From positions 1,054,001 through 1,118,000 of the forward strand of contig NW_026946671.1 of NCBI RefSeq assembly GCF_035222485.1: a stretch of 64,000 nt of DNA, given 5' to 3'. The notes under the pieces are model-generated. The model was given only the letters and a program-made list of their open reading frames with translations, ran no database searches and was not told where the DNA came from. Below, one piece after another: positions 1-11,433 of the stretch (positions are counted from its first letter, which is position 1; each line of letters begins with the position of its first letter). This DNA comes from Podospora pseudoanserina. Taxonomy: Eukaryota; Ascomycota; Sordariomycetes; Sordariales; Podosporaceae. Made by a program: the position numbers and the translations under genes.

Positions 1-2430
1 ATTGTCGAGTACCCCAAGCTCATGCCGACTGTGCCGTAAGCGCTGATGGACTCAAAGAGCATGCTAAACATGGTGAAGCCATTGGCGGCGTCCTCGGGGT
101 TCATGATACGCGGCCCTTCCGAGATGGCCAAAATGAAGAGGCCCAAGGCAATAAACGGCAAATCAAACGAGAGCTGGCGGCGAGCGTGAGTGCCGACGTG
201 CGACCAGTCGTTGTGGTTTGCCTTGGAGTGTTCCTCTTCTTCGCCGTGCGAGTAGATTCCCAGTGCATTCTCCTCATACACATTCGTCCTACGAACCGAT
301 ATGGCGATGGGAAAGACCGAAATGTACATCATGATCATGTAGGAAACCTGGACGGCGGGGTGAAGCAGTGAGAGATTCACACAGGAGAAACCAGCGGTCC
401 TCGTGGATGCGGCTTCGAAAATACCATTAAGAACTTTTTGGCCGTCCGACATCGAGGCTACAGGGCCCTCTTGCCCAAGCTGGTCGAGAGTTAGCATGCC
501 TGGTCATCGCCTCGGAACCAAACAGAGATGAGCTTACATCCAAGACGATAAAAAACATCACGTCGAGGCCGTTTAGGAGGACAAGGAAGCCCAGCAGCCA
601 CCAGGTGGCTTTGGAAGGGAACAAAAGTGTGAAGCAGCGGCGAGGGTGGTCGAGCAAAAACCGCAACTCCTCATACATGCCAGAATTCTTGGGTACAATG
701 AGCGAGAGCACCCAAATCATGAAGCGGAGCATGATGGGGAATCCAGTGTTGCCGATGACGATCAGGAAGCTCATCCACAGAAGTGGCCATGTCGCGGTGC
801 TGAATGAATTCATGCTGTCTGGCGTCAAGGTAAAACCCAGATCCATGAAAGCCGATTGCGAAGTAAAGAAAGCCCACCATACTTTGTTTTGGCCTGCCGC
901 CTCGACAACTTGCCCGTACTGAGTGGCCTGCAGAATCCACGGCAAGAGCCCAACCACACCCAGCGCCGTATAGCCCCAGAAGTAGACCGTCAGGACCCGG
1001 GCAAGCGTCTTCAAAGACCTGTACTCAATTCCTCCCAGCTCTTCGCGCTGCTCTTCAGTAAGCTCCGGGAAAAGAGAGTTGCGGCCGACGGTGGGCTCCC
1101 AGCTCAGATACGGCGTGCCTTCGGCCTTGTTGTTGGAAAAGGCGGTTCGCAGCGTCTGCATCGACTGGCGACGCCTGTTCTGGGAAGGGCCGGGAATGAC
1201 GGGTTCCTTTTCCACGTCGTCTTGCTTCTTTTTGTGCCGAGGAAAATGCGGCTTCAAAAAGTCAAACGTGTGGGCAGCGGCTCTAACATCGTCCAGGAAC
1301 TCATCCGAATCCGTCTCCTGCAACTTGCGACGATCAGGCTCCTCAATAGTGATGGCCGGATGGCGGCCGTCAGCTGCTTGAGCTCGAGGTTCTCCATCCA
1401 GATTGAAAGCTTCCGCATGAGGTGACAGCAATTCGTCCTCATTGTCTCCAGCCTCAACACGCTTGGGGCCCAGGCCGCGTTCTACGTCTCTCGGATTCGG
1501 GATTCGCAGCACCTCGTCGTCTCCCTTCTTCTGTCGTTCGACTATGGCAATATGCTCCTCGTCCGATCGCATCCGTGGGAGTTTGAGGAAATCCTCGCCC
1601 AGACCGTCGCTTTTCGTGACCGTGTCGGCGAACTTGAGAGCTGGCCTCCGGGGTTCCGTCATGGATGATGTGACGGCTGGGCCGGTAAGCCGATCTGCCT
1701 TATCCAATGGGCCGTCCAAGCCCCCATCTGTGGCAGTCCGGTTTGCCGCCGTGAGGCCGAGACCATGCCTGCCCTTATTCTTAGCATCGCCCAGCAGGGT
1801 CCCGTCGTTGTTGATGCGTGACTTTTTTCCGTTCAACATAACGGTAATCTTTCTGCCATTTACACCCTTTTCGACGTCGCCGTCCTGCTGCTTCGCCTTA
1901 GTCCGCGACTTGGTAAACGATTTCGCGAGAGGGACCCTGACGAGTCGGGCATTTCGGGTTATGTGCTGGAACTTCTTTTCGAACCAGTAGAGACGGAGTT
2001 GGACAACAAGCGAGTTTACCGTGATGGGATTTGCCATCATGGGCCACAGGTAGAAAATGGCTTGCTGAAAGGTGGTCAAAAGGTTGATGTCGACCGTGTT
2101 CAGGCCGGCCTGGGTGGAGGCGCCGGCCGTGAAGAAGAGGGCGTCGATAAATCTAATCTCGGCAGTACCACCACTGTGTTTGCCAGCTCCCCAAGTGATG
2201 AGGGCGCCGATCAGCGCGAGGGATATGATCAAATAGTCTGCCATCACAATCAGCACCGCGAGGGCTACAGGGGAAAGACACGGCCACCTACAGTGATATC
2301 TTATGAAGGGGAAGCCCTGGTTCTGCGGAAAGATGAATTCGAAGAGCCAGCGGGGTCTAGTATAAATGAATTGCTTGCAGCGCTGGGCCGTGAAAGGCTT
2401 GGTGGCGATCCATTGCTTGAACCGCTCCAT
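1..2430 (-). CDS. trk1: TRK-type high-affinity potassium transporter, 3' end cut by window edge
   Basis: Plasma-membrane K+ uptake transporter of the fungal Trk/Ktr family. Two exons are seen: 2430-538 and 479-1, joined across a phase-0 intron at 480-537 (GTAAGC donor, GCTAAC branch site, CAG acceptor). Residues 51-80 are the first hydrophobic segments and residues 101-114 are the first selectivity-filter P-loop (AGASTQAGLNTVD). About residues 145-470 form the long hydrophilic cytosolic loop typical of fungal Trk1. Exon 2 adds the third and fourth P-loops, ASTRTAGFS near 385-411 and SAYGTVGMS near 15-41. The ATG at 2430 opens the frame, and no in-frame upstream ATG is evident. The C-terminus lies beyond position 1. 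The family assignment is firm. Confidence 0.95.
480..537 (-). other. Intron of the TRK transporter gene
   Basis: The 58-nt intron has donor GTAAGC, branch site GCTAAC and acceptor CAG on the minus strand. Removing it joins VLD to LGQEG in frame and restores the Trk C-terminal half, which carries the last two P-loops. Confidence 0.9.
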
Positions 2431-5269
2431 GATGGAGGTGGTTGTGTCCTGGGAGGGCTCAAGGGTAGTAGGATAGCAGCGAGTCTAGAATGATGCGGGT
2501 TGAGACGTAGGTTGAGAGGATAAGCCAAGTAGGTGGCGGCTAGAACAGATGGTTTGGTGTGTTTTCGGTAGATGAGAGGGTAAAACGCAAAGTCTGGATA
2601 GATCACAAAAGGGCTGTGAACAGTCGAGAGTCGAGTTGGCCTCTCCTCGAGAAGTCTGCGGCTTCCTGCGATGCAGGAACTAACCACGTTTACAGGCGCG
2701 GTTGACCAACATGACGACCTCGAGGAAGAGGTGAACGGTGGGGGAAGTAGCAAGGCGGGCGGGCAGCTGGTCGCGAAGGTAAGCGGTAGTGGTGGTGGCT
2801 GAAGGCGATAGATATCTCGGGTAGTAGGTAGCTGCCCAGAATAGGTGGAATCCCGGCGGTGAGCGAACAGGACTTGGCAGGGTCGTAAACGGTGCAGAGT
2901 GAATTAAAATCTCCTATCTGGGGTAGCAGTTTCTTGGTAGGGTAATGGCCCTTTGGAGCAAGTTAAAATAAGGCGAGCAGAGCGTCAAGCGATGGACGTA
3001 GATGACCTTTTTGTTCGCTGTAGCGCTGTAGCGGCGTGGTGGCTGACCACTTAAACCAACAGTTTAAGTGCCAAGGAAAAGATTCAAGAAGTAGAGATCC
3101 GAGGGACGGTTGCCAAGGTGCCAAGGTGCCAAGCCACTTGGTCCCGGTGTTGGTGAGTATTTGAGGCGTGGGTCCAGACCGCGCACCCCGGTCAATGGTG
3201 AATCCTGTGCGCTTTGGCAGCAGGACCTCTGGGACACGTGGGGGCGATGAACAAAATGTGAGGACAACCACCAAGAGCAATTCTTGATTCTGTCAACAGC
3301 AATACCACTGTATGTACGGATATCTTTATATCTCCATGTTGTCTACCTGCTCCCGTCTTGTGTCTCGATCCTCCCCGCGCTCTTTGCTCCCTCCCGAGCA
3401 GCGTTTGCGGATCAATGGAATTGTGGCACAGCCTCCCAGCCAAGATCTCCCAAGCTTTCCATCCGGCATCGGGAAAACGCCCTGAAAGCGGTCTCGCTGA
3501 CAAAGGAGAATAATCAGAGGGCAGTGCCAATTGCACAGCATTAGCGTCCTGTGCTCCCTAAGAGCGAGCGTCACGCTTGTTCAAACAACCTCGGAGAGTT
3601 TGCATCATGGATCAGAAATATAAAAAAATTCCACCAGCGAATGTCAGTGTTTCACAGTCTTCGATATGCACCCTGCGACAGGGGTCTCCATCGCCAAGCC
3701 AACCAACCAGATCCCGTCCGTTACTGTTGTCTCGACAATGTCGTCACTGTTAAGAACCACGATTTCGGATGAAGATCAGAGGGGAGCACGGTCTAGAACT
3801 GCAACCTCAAGCTTACTCTGATGATATACGACACGGGCATATTCTCTACCGCCGAAGCTTCACAAACACCACACCGCTGACATGCAACACTTAGTTATAT
3901 GCGCAATTTTGTTTCCCTTCTTGCTTCAGTAACAACCCCGCATGAGATGGGTATGACAAGACAAGCTTTGTTCGGAAGGACCAGATGACGGGATGGGACT
4001 CAACTGAGGGCGGCACAAAGAGCACCGAGATGGCGCTACAACAGACACAACACACACCCGAGCCACACCCAACTGCCGCCTGCTCCTTTTTCGGTACTGG
4101 TTCTGATACGCCATTTGTCTCCTCCCCAGAGATCCCTTCAGTGTGTAACTCTCGGAACATACCACCACCACCACCTCCACCACACTCTGGGTTTGTTTCA
4201 TGTCACCACAGTTGGCAACTTTGAGAGTGGCTTGCTTGTCTCCGAAAGTAGTACGTATAACTTGGGACCGGACTGAGGGCTCGTGATCATTTTTGTGATA
4301 TGTTGTCACGACTGTTGGGGGTGGGGTTGGTGGGCTTCAACTTGCAAATGAGAACAGAAGTAGCTCTGTGGGATATATATCAAACAAATGGTTTTCTTGC
4401 GATATCGCATCTGCCACGGCATGACTGCGTTTTGAAGCAAGTTTGGCAGCTCTTGATGACCGCGCCGCTGGGCAGGTAGCAATTTGGGAAGCTTGCATAT
4501 TTCTCCCAAGTCCAAAGTTCAGATGGACAACTCCCATTTGGTGTCAAGCACATCTAATTAACACCCCTGATTGCTCACCTGGCTCAACATAAGCAACGGT
4601 CAACGCTGTCAGGTGCCTGAATCTCTCAAGAGCCAAAAGACTTTCCCGTACAAACTGGAATCTTTACGGCCACTGGATTGGAAAAACTCATCTACTCAAA
4701 GACCAACAACACACACTGACAAGACATCAAACACCCCAACCATCGTGATAACTTGCATGCCACAAACGCCCAAAGTGGGTAGGAATGCCAACTGACATCT
4801 TGTCAACCTCGAATATGCCCAATGGCTCGTGGTGAGCTACTTTACGGCCGCCCAGTGACCTACACAAGTAGCTCTTTACCACACATGATCTCCAAAGATG
4901 TTAGTAGGCTTGTTGTTTTGTCCATAGCGTGCCAGGTTACCAACAGGAGCCAATATGTTGTTGTTGGCCATTGAACCTCTAGGTAGCCAGGCTGTACAAC
5001 CTGCCAAACCTGAAATTGAGGAACATCACAAAAATTTTTTACCATCTTATTCCAGCTGCATACAGAGAGAAAAGAGAGCCCACTTGTTTGACCACAACAC
5101 TGCACGAGCATTTATTTTTCCAAAGTTCTGTTTCATCATGTCAACCTTGATTTTATTTTCTAACCCGTACGAACCCTTTTATATCTCATCTATTCTTACA
5201 CTCCCATCTATGTATATATATATACATATACATATATACACTTTATATACTTAAACTGGCCCCCCAAGC
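2431..5269. other. Gene-free stretch upstream of trk1, downstream of the PPR gene
   Basis: About 2.8 kb with no convincing coding frame. It should hold the trk1 promoter and 5' leader (minus strand) and the PPR gene's 3' flank. It contains a short CCA/CAC-rich tract near 4160-4187 and an AT-rich end with a (TA)n-like tract at about 5212-5250. The small open frames have no recognisable similarity and no fungal codon bias. Confidence 0.5.
5212..5250. repeat. (TA)n-like imperfect AT-rich repeat
   Basis: Imperfect alternating TA/CA tract 20-60 nt past the stop codon of the PPR gene. It is probably 3' UTR or transcript-end sequence. Confidence 0.7.
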
Positions 5270-8212
5270 CTAATTCATAACCCCTGCCCTCTCAGCAATA
5301 TGCCAAAACCTATGCCTCCACCACCTAGCCGTCATCACCAACTTGCCTTCTTCCCTCCCCATCCCCGCCCCAGGCCTGACAGACTCCAACCTCATCCCCC
5401 CCTTCCCGTCCTTCACCCCATCAACAACAACCAAATCCTCCCTCACCTCCCTCGCCCTCCTCACCAACCTCCTCGCCCCCTCCCGATCCCCACTGTTCAG
5501 CAACCCGACCAAATAATCACACAGCATCCCAAAAGTCATTCCCACCTCCTTCTCCCCCTCAAACTCCTTCCGGAAAACCTCCTTCGCCTTCTCCACCTCC
5601 CCAGCCTGACAAAACCCACTGATGACCCTCTCCCAAAAAACCCTGTCCACATTGGCCTTTGGTCCGTGAAGACGTCTGTTCTTGATCAAATCCGCCACCG
5701 CCTTCGAGTTGGGCGGGTTCTGACTGAAAAAGTGTTCCGCCAACATGGTGTAGATATGCGGCGTCGGCTCCAACCCAGACTGCAAAATCTGCCCATACAC
5801 CGCCTTGAGCGTCTCCTTCCCCTCCTCCCCCTGATCAACCAGCAGCTTGATAATCTTGGCATAAATCATCATATTCGCCCTTATCCCACTAGCCTCCATC
5901 TCCGTGATAAACTTCCTCACATGCGCGAGCTGCTCGCCCTTCGGCCGGTCAGCATAATTCCTCATCGTGCCCTCGAACAGAATCGTAAACGTCGCGGCAT
6001 CCGCCTCAATCCCGGCGTCCTGCATCTGAGACAGCAGCCTCCGAATACCAGGGATATCCATCTTGAGAACCAACGGCCGAAGCAGGATGTTGAATGTATG
6101 GATATCAGGGTTAATCCCCTGCTTCCCCGCCCACGCAAGCACAGTCATGACATCCTTTTGCCTGTTCGCTTTGAGCAGGCCCGATATCGCGGCATTGACA
6201 GGCTCGATAGACGGCTTGACCGCCACAAGCGGATTCTTCTCCCTGCTCGCCCACGTCCTCTCCATATCCACCAACGCCCTGATCCCCCCTTCCGCATCCC
6301 CGGATTTGAACAACCCCGCCACGCGAGACGTCCAGATATGCGTATCCAGCTTCACCCCAGCCGTGATCAAATTCTCCCACATCTTATCCAGCGCCCCCTT
6401 GGACCGAGCCCTGCTACACCCCTCAATCAGCGCGCTCCAGGTCCTGATCGTAGGCTTGATATTAACCCTGTGCATGCTCTCCCAGACATGGTTCGTCAGT
6501 TCCGTCTGCCTGAGCTGCATAAATGCCTGAATAAAATAGTCAAACAAAGTCGGATCCTCACTCATGACTCTGATCCTCTCCTCGTCCGGGTTCTTGTCCG
6601 GTCCCCAAAAGTCAACCCACGCCGCCTTCACTTCTCGAAGGCTGGCCCTCTTGAGAGCGGTTCCAATCCTGCGGTGGATCCCCTCCCGGTGTTGACGCCG
6701 CTCCGCCTCCGGAGTCCTCACCCGCATGTACCAAATGTGATTGCCGTCTTCCTCGCCGAGGTCGCGGATGTACCTGAGCAGATCCTGATACTCGGCAAAG
6801 TTATACTCTAGATCCCGATCATTCGGCGGTTTCGCCCGCGTCAGGACATTTTTCATCATCTTGGTAAACATCGAGGCTTGATCCCTCGTCTGGTAGTTGG
6901 AGTTGATGCGGTCGGTGAGCATTCGATACGTCGCATAGGCTGCCCAGCTGATGTTGTACCGAGAGGTGTTCAGCTGCAGTTTTTCAGGGGACAGTGAAAT
7001 AAAGAGCTGAGTATAAGGCACTGCCAAGCTCGTCTCCAAGCCATGGACTGTTTTATGGAGCGTCTTCGTATCAGGCGTCGGAGCGGCGTTTCGTCGAGGC
7101 ACTTCTTTCAGGAACTCGGGGTTGTGCTCGATGAAAACGTCCCACGACTGCAGCAGGTCTCTTATGAGGATTGCACGGTTGGCCATGGCGGCCTCATAGT
7201 CTTGCAACGTCGGAAAGGCATCTGGTGTTGTCTCCTGCCGGGTGATGTGCTGGACCAACGTGAGAATCAGTTTGCCCCAGGCGACATAGTACAAATTGGA
7301 CAGCCCAAACGTGACTTCGGTGATACGCGAGACAGAGGGAAGCCTGGGGTCGTCCGGGTTGGCGATCTTGACTCTTGTGAGATAGCTCAGAAAATCGCGA
7401 GCCACTTCGTCCTTCATGAGTTCGCGTATGCCGGCCTTGGCCTCCATCAGTGGCTGCAGTTTCTCCTCGAAGAAGGCAAGGGCGGCCTCGTATTCATGGT
7501 CGACAGTCATCATCTGCTTCAACTTGGCCACATCTTCGAAAAATTCAAGGCTGCTGCCCACGGGACTGATGTTGATGCCCTCCTTCTCTTCTCGTGTCTC
7601 TTCCCGTGCGTTGCGCGTTTCCGATATTGGCTGGGGGTTCTCTGGTTCCTCTGCTGCTTCTAAAACCTCGGGTGTCTCTTGTGCTTCTGGTGTCTCGATT
7701 TTCTCGGGCGCCTCTGTCGTTTCCATGACGGCTTGTCCCACTATCGTCTCCTTGCTCTCTGGCATTGGCGCTGGCTCTATCCTCTCTGGTGCCTCAGCTG
7801 GAGCCGAGACCGGCGCAGGCTGGGCTGCTTGGGGCACCGAGGGCGGAGAGAGTTTGACACTGCGAGTACTTGGTCCACTCGGCTTGATCGACGGCACAGA
7901 AGGAGCTGGTGGTGCGGGAGTAGGTGGTGGTCGGACTGGACCATCTGGTTGCGCTATATCCCCAAGAATGGACCTAAACATGGCCACGGCAGCGGCACGT
8001 TTTCTCGAGGCAGCCTCGAGTAGATCGGACGGTGGTTCGGGTTCTTCATGTTGCTGCCGGGTGCTGTTCGTAGCTGTTCGAGCAGGTCTCGGTCTGGGGC
8101 TGGAGTTGGAGCTATAACTTCGTGGTGTTGAAGGACGAGGACCCCGCCCTCTGACGGCGGCCAGCAGCTGGACTTCGCATCGTAGGCAGACGTTCCTCCC
8201 AAGATCACGCAT
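5270..8212 (-). CDS. Mitochondrial pentatricopeptide-repeat (PPR) protein, Pet309/CYA-5-like candidate
   Basis: A single-exon 980-aa protein. The N-terminus is basic and rich in Arg, Ser and Cys, as expected of a mitochondrial presequence, and is followed by a low-complexity Pro/Glu/Ala segment (about residues 85-210). From about residue 570 the protein shows degenerate 35-residue PPR units such as HTFNILLRPLVLKMDIPGIR and ATFTILFEGTMRNY. PPR arrays bind single-stranded RNA, and in fungi they govern maturation or translation of individual mitochondrial mRNAs. Size and layout resemble the Pet309/CYA-5 group that acts on COX1 mRNA, but that specific role is inference. The ATG at 8212 is the first in frame. 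The acid phosphatase gene diverges 303 bp away. Confidence 0.85.
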   Translation of the reverse strand: MRDLGRNVCLRCEVQLLAAVRGRGPRPSTPRSYSSNSSPRPRPARTATNSTRQQHEEPEPPSDLLEAASRKRAAAVAMFRSILGDIAQPDGPVRPPPTPAPPAPSVPSIKPSGPSTRSVKLSPPSVPQAAQPAPVSAPAEAPERIEPAPMPESKETIVGQAVMETTEAPEKIETPEAQETPEVLEAAEEPENPQPISETRNAREETREEKEGINISPVGSSLEFFEDVAKLKQMMTVDHEYEAALAFFEEKLQPLMEAKAGIRELMKDEVARDFLSYLTRVKIANPDDPRLPSVSRITEVTFGLSNLYYVAWGKLILTLVQHITRQETTPDAFPTLQDYEAAMANRAILIRDLLQSWDVFIEHNPEFLKEVPRRNAAPTPDTKTLHKTVHGLETSLAVPYTQLFISLSPEKLQLNTSRYNISWAAYATYRMLTDRINSNYQTRDQASMFTKMMKNVLTRAKPPNDRDLEYNFAEYQDLLRYIRDLGEEDGNHIWYMRVRTPEAERRQHREGIHRRIGTALKRASLREVKAAWVDFWGPDKNPDEERIRVMSEDPTLFDYFIQAFMQLRQTELTNHVWESMHRVNIKPTIRTWSALIEGCSRARSKGALDKMWENLITAGVKLDTHIWTSRVAGLFKSGDAEGGIRALVDMERTWASREKNPLVAVKPSIEPVNAAISGLLKANRQKDVMTVLAWAGKQGINPDIHTFNILLRPLVLKMDIPGIRRLLSQMQDAGIEADAATFTILFEGTMRNYADRPKGEQLAHVRKFITEMEASGIRANMMIYAKIIKLLVDQGEEGKETLKAVYGQILQSGLEPTPHIYTMLAEHFFSQNPPNSKAVADLIKNRRLHGPKANVDRVFWERVISGFCQAGEVEKAKEVFRKEFEGEKEVGMTFGMLCDYLVGLLNSGDREGARRLVRRAREVREDLVVVDGVKDGKGGMRLESVRPGAGMGREEGKLVMTARWWRHRFWHIAERAGVMN

Positions 8213-8515
8213 GTTCCGTTTTGAATGCGCCGACCTTTTGTCGCCTGCGATTGCGAGTTGTGTCGAGGTTTACATATAAAAAGAAGCTCTAGCTTCAAAT
8301 TTTAAGGACAAAAGCAAAACAGCCAAAGCCAATCGGGGGGGGACCAGGAACAAAAATGCCCCACATCCCCCACATTTCGACAACAGGCAGCATCCATTGA
8401 CATGCTTGGCACCCGAGGGTACCCCCAAAGGGGCAACTTGTCTCCCGATACGTCATTGTAACCTTTGACCTAATATCTTAGTGATATTCATCTTATCTTA
8501 TTAACAAATATCAAG
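8213..8515. promoter_or_regulatory. Shared promoter region between PPR and acid phosphatase genes
   Basis: Compact 303-bp interval between two divergent start codons, so it must hold both promoters and leaders. A TTTACATATAAA-like AT stretch lies at about 8269-8280 on the PPR side. No specific factor site is recognised. Confidence 0.5.
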
Positions 8516-10088
8516 ATGACTACCCTCCAACCCCGGCCGCCGTATACCGATGCCGAGCTGCAGAAGCTCTACCCCCCCAACCTGGACCTGCAGCTCGTCC
8601 AGATCCTCATGCGCCATGTAAGTCATTCCTTCACCGTCCTATACCACGAACCCAACATACGTCTAACCAACCCCCCCAATCCCCCAGGGCGAACGCACCC
8701 CCGTCTCCCCCCGCTTCCAAAACACCGGCCTCCCCCCCTTCTGGCCCTACTGCACCTCAGTCCGCCAAATAACCTCCACCATCCTCTCCCCTTCTTCTTC
8801 CTCTCTCACAACCCTCCAATGGACCCGCCGCCTCGAGACCTTTTCGCGGGAATCCGACTCCCCCACCCTCGCCCTCTCCCCCACCTCCCACCCAGACAAC
8901 ATCTGCGACATGGGCACCCTGACCGACCTAGGCCGGCAAACAACCTCCTTCCTCGGCGCCCGCCTCCGGGACCTCTACATCACCCGCTTAGGCTTCCTCC
9001 CCCCGGCAATAACCTCCCCCTCCCAAATCTACCTCCGCACCACCCCCGTCCCTCGCGCGTTGGAATCCCTCCAACAGACATTTTCTACCCTCTACCCCCC
9101 TAACACGCGCCTTCCCTCCCCTGAAACGGGCATCTTCCCTACACCGGTGATCATCACGCGGGCACATGCGGATGAAACGCTTTACCCCAACGATGGCAAC
9201 TGCAGGCGCTTTGCGGCTTTGTCACGGGCTTTTGCGCAGAGGGCGGCGGATAGACATAACAACACGCCTGACATGGAATACCTCAACCAGCTGATAGGCA
9301 AGTGGATGGACGGAGGGAAGGTGGCGGTTGACAGCAGGCCGAGACTTTCTGGTGTGATGGATACGATTAATGCTACTTTGGCGCATGGACCCGAGACAAG
9401 ACTACCGAAGGAGTTTTATGATGAAAAGGCGAGGGGGATAATCGAAAAGATTGGGGTGGAGGAGTGGTTTCAGGGTTACAGAGAGTCGGAAGAGTATAGG
9501 AGGTTGGGGATTGGGGGGTTGGTCGGGGATTTGGTTGAGCGGATGGTCAAGAGTGTGGAGGGGAGGGGTGATGGGGTGAGGTTTGGGTTGCTTGGGTGTC
9601 ATGATACTACGCTTGCGGGGATGCTGGCGAGTTTGGGGGCTTTTGGGACGGAGAGGTGGGTGCCGTTTACTAGTCATGTTGCTGTTGAGTTGTTTAGGGA
9701 TAATATGAAAGGGGAAGGAAAAGGGGGGGTGGTTTGGGGGTTTGTTTGGAAAGGGGAAAGAGATTGGGAGACGGCCGGCGGAGGAATTGGGGGAAGAGGA
9801 GAAGAAGAAGTTGGAGGGGTATTATGTTAGGTTGAGGTATAATGATGAGGTGGTTACTGTGCCGGGGTGTAGGATGGAGGGGAGGCATTTGGAGGGGGAT
9901 GAGTCGTTTTGTACTCTGGTGAGTGAGACTTAATGTGTTTGGGATGGGTGAATTTGCTGACTGGGATGTAGGCTGCCTTTAAGGAGATTGTGGATAAGTT
10001 CACGCCCAAGAACTGGAAGCAGGAATGTCGGATGGGCAGAGGGGAGACGGTTTCTTTGCCGAAGGTGCCGGAGCCGGCTGGGTATTGA
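8516..10088 (+). CDS. Histidine acid phosphatase family protein, frame broken once at a G run
   Basis: Branch-2 histidine phosphatase (phosphomonoesterase). Exons are 8516-8617, 8688-9918 and 9972-10088, with introns 8618-8687 and 9919-9971. Joining exons 1 and 2 creates the catalytic motif RHGERTP, and the proton-donor motif HDTTL lies near 9600-9614. There is no signal peptide, so the enzyme is probably intracellular, like lysophosphatidate-phosphatase-type members. The frame used up to about 9709 gives VELFRDNMKG. The conserved C-terminus (EGYYVRLRYND, then CTL joined to AAFKEIVDKFTPKNW) lies one base ahead. The switch falls near the 7-G run at 9723-9729, so the model needs a one-base correction to give about 482 aa. 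It could be an assembly indel or a real lesion. Confidence 0.85.
8618..8687 (+). other. Intron 1 of the acid phosphatase gene
   Basis: The 70-nt intron (GTAAGT donor, CCCCCAG acceptor) splits the catalytic motif between His and Gly, giving MRH then GERTP in phase 0. Confidence 0.9.
9919..9971 (+). other. Intron 2 of the acid phosphatase gene
   Basis: The 53-nt intron (GTGAGT donor, GCTGAC branch site, TAG acceptor) joins ESFCTL to AAFKEIVDK in phase 0. Confidence 0.85.
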
Positions 10089-11270
10089 TGGCTTTGAGAC
10101 TGTGGGAGCATGAGTAGATGCATTTGGCCGAGTGCGTAGGCTGGAGCTGGGTGGTTACATATGGTAGGAAACCATCGTACATTATCATCACATGAAAGCA
10201 CACCTTCTAAAGCTCAGCTATGCCTTGAGTTTCTGAGTGCCAGTCCTGGGGTTTGGCAATTATGATACATCATCTTGTGTGTGTGTCGATGAAGTTCAAC
10301 CACTGGGGTGTAGTATGTGGCTTGGTCGGTGTCCGAACGGACGAAAGAAACAGCTTCTGACCAAACAATAAAGGGGGAGTTAAAAGCGGGAAGGAACGTG
10401 TGTCTTGATCATCATTGGTTGTTTGCGGGTGAGGCTCGAGTCTATATTGACCACATCTCTTTTCCTGCTCCCTCGGGAGAGAGCGATGAGCGGCCTCCCT
10501 CGGACTTGTTTTACTGTGAATTTCCATGTTTTGACATGCTGAAGACCGAACAGCAAGTACGAGCTGAACGAGATTCGGAACACTCCTTGTTCTGGAATAA
10601 AGAGTTGCGGTTGCGTAGGTTATGTGTGATTGGAGCGAAGGTTCAGCTGGCACTTGTACACTCTCTCTTAGCGCAGGGGACTGTAGGCAAAGTAGCAGCT
10701 TGTCACCAGTTTGGGAGATACCCTGGATGTAAACTTGACATCGGTCTTTTTGGAGGTGGCTCTGCCAGGAGAGTTTGATTTTGAGAAGAGTAGGATCTGC
10801 AGTACTATTATTGAGACATTTGCAGGTCAGATCCGTTTAAGAGTTTGCCTGAGAGTGATCCTGGACATGCTGCTGATGTCAGCTGTGATGAAAGGGTAAG
10901 GCGAGTGAGACGATTCCATGACAAGTAGCTAAAGTTTTCATGATAATTCACCTGTGAGAAAGTAGAGAGATATTACCTTGACCTAAACACTTGACTCTCA
11001 ATATAATATATCTTAAGCCGTCTCAATGTTGATGTATGCCATACATCATCTAAAATCTATTTACCACCCAACCAAACCCAAAGTCTCTGGAAGAAAATAA
11101 ACGAAAAAGCAAAGAAAAAGAATGCAACGTAAAACAACAAAAGCCGTGAGAAGCGTCCAAAAGCCCAAACCGGATATCAGTATATATACCGAAGAAAAGA
11201 AGAACAGAACCCCCACTCGTCCAGTAAAGGAATACCTTCTCTAGTACAGCCCAAACACAGTCCCGCTGTA

Positions 11271-11326
<56 letters not shown>

Positions 11327-11433
11327 ATCCATCTCCATACAAATCCCATTTCCCCTTCAAAAACTCACATAATCGACCCACCCCTCCCCCAACAACCTCC
11401 CCAATATCCCTCCCCTTCCTTGCACCCTCTCCC
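10089..11433. other. Gene-free stretch between two convergent 3' ends
   Basis: About 1.35 kb separates the ends of the acid phosphatase (+) and the Zn2Cys6 gene (-). It should need only UTRs and terminators, yet it is long. I see one strong (TC)n microsatellite and no convincing gene. A 153-codon frame at 10317-10778 begins with GTG, not ATG, and resembles nothing I know. Confidence 0.45.
11274..11325. repeat. (TC)n dinucleotide microsatellite
   Basis: About 26 uninterrupted TC units, just downstream of the Zn2Cys6 gene's stop codon. Confidence 0.95.

Noticed and set aside
2301-2753. 150-codon frame overlapping the start of trk1 as a possible regulatory upstream ORF
   Set aside because: It starts with TTG, not ATG, and is Pro/Ser low-complexity, so there is no support for translation.
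5300-6811. 503-codon plus-strand open frame opposite the PPR gene
   Set aside because: It is an antisense shadow. The frame is Pro/Arg/His-rich without known domains, while the minus strand codes clear PPR repeats.
10317-10778. 153-codon frame between the convergent acid phosphatase and Zn2Cys6 genes
   Set aside because: It starts with GTG, has no domain, and composition is not clearly coding. It is left as a question for transcript data.
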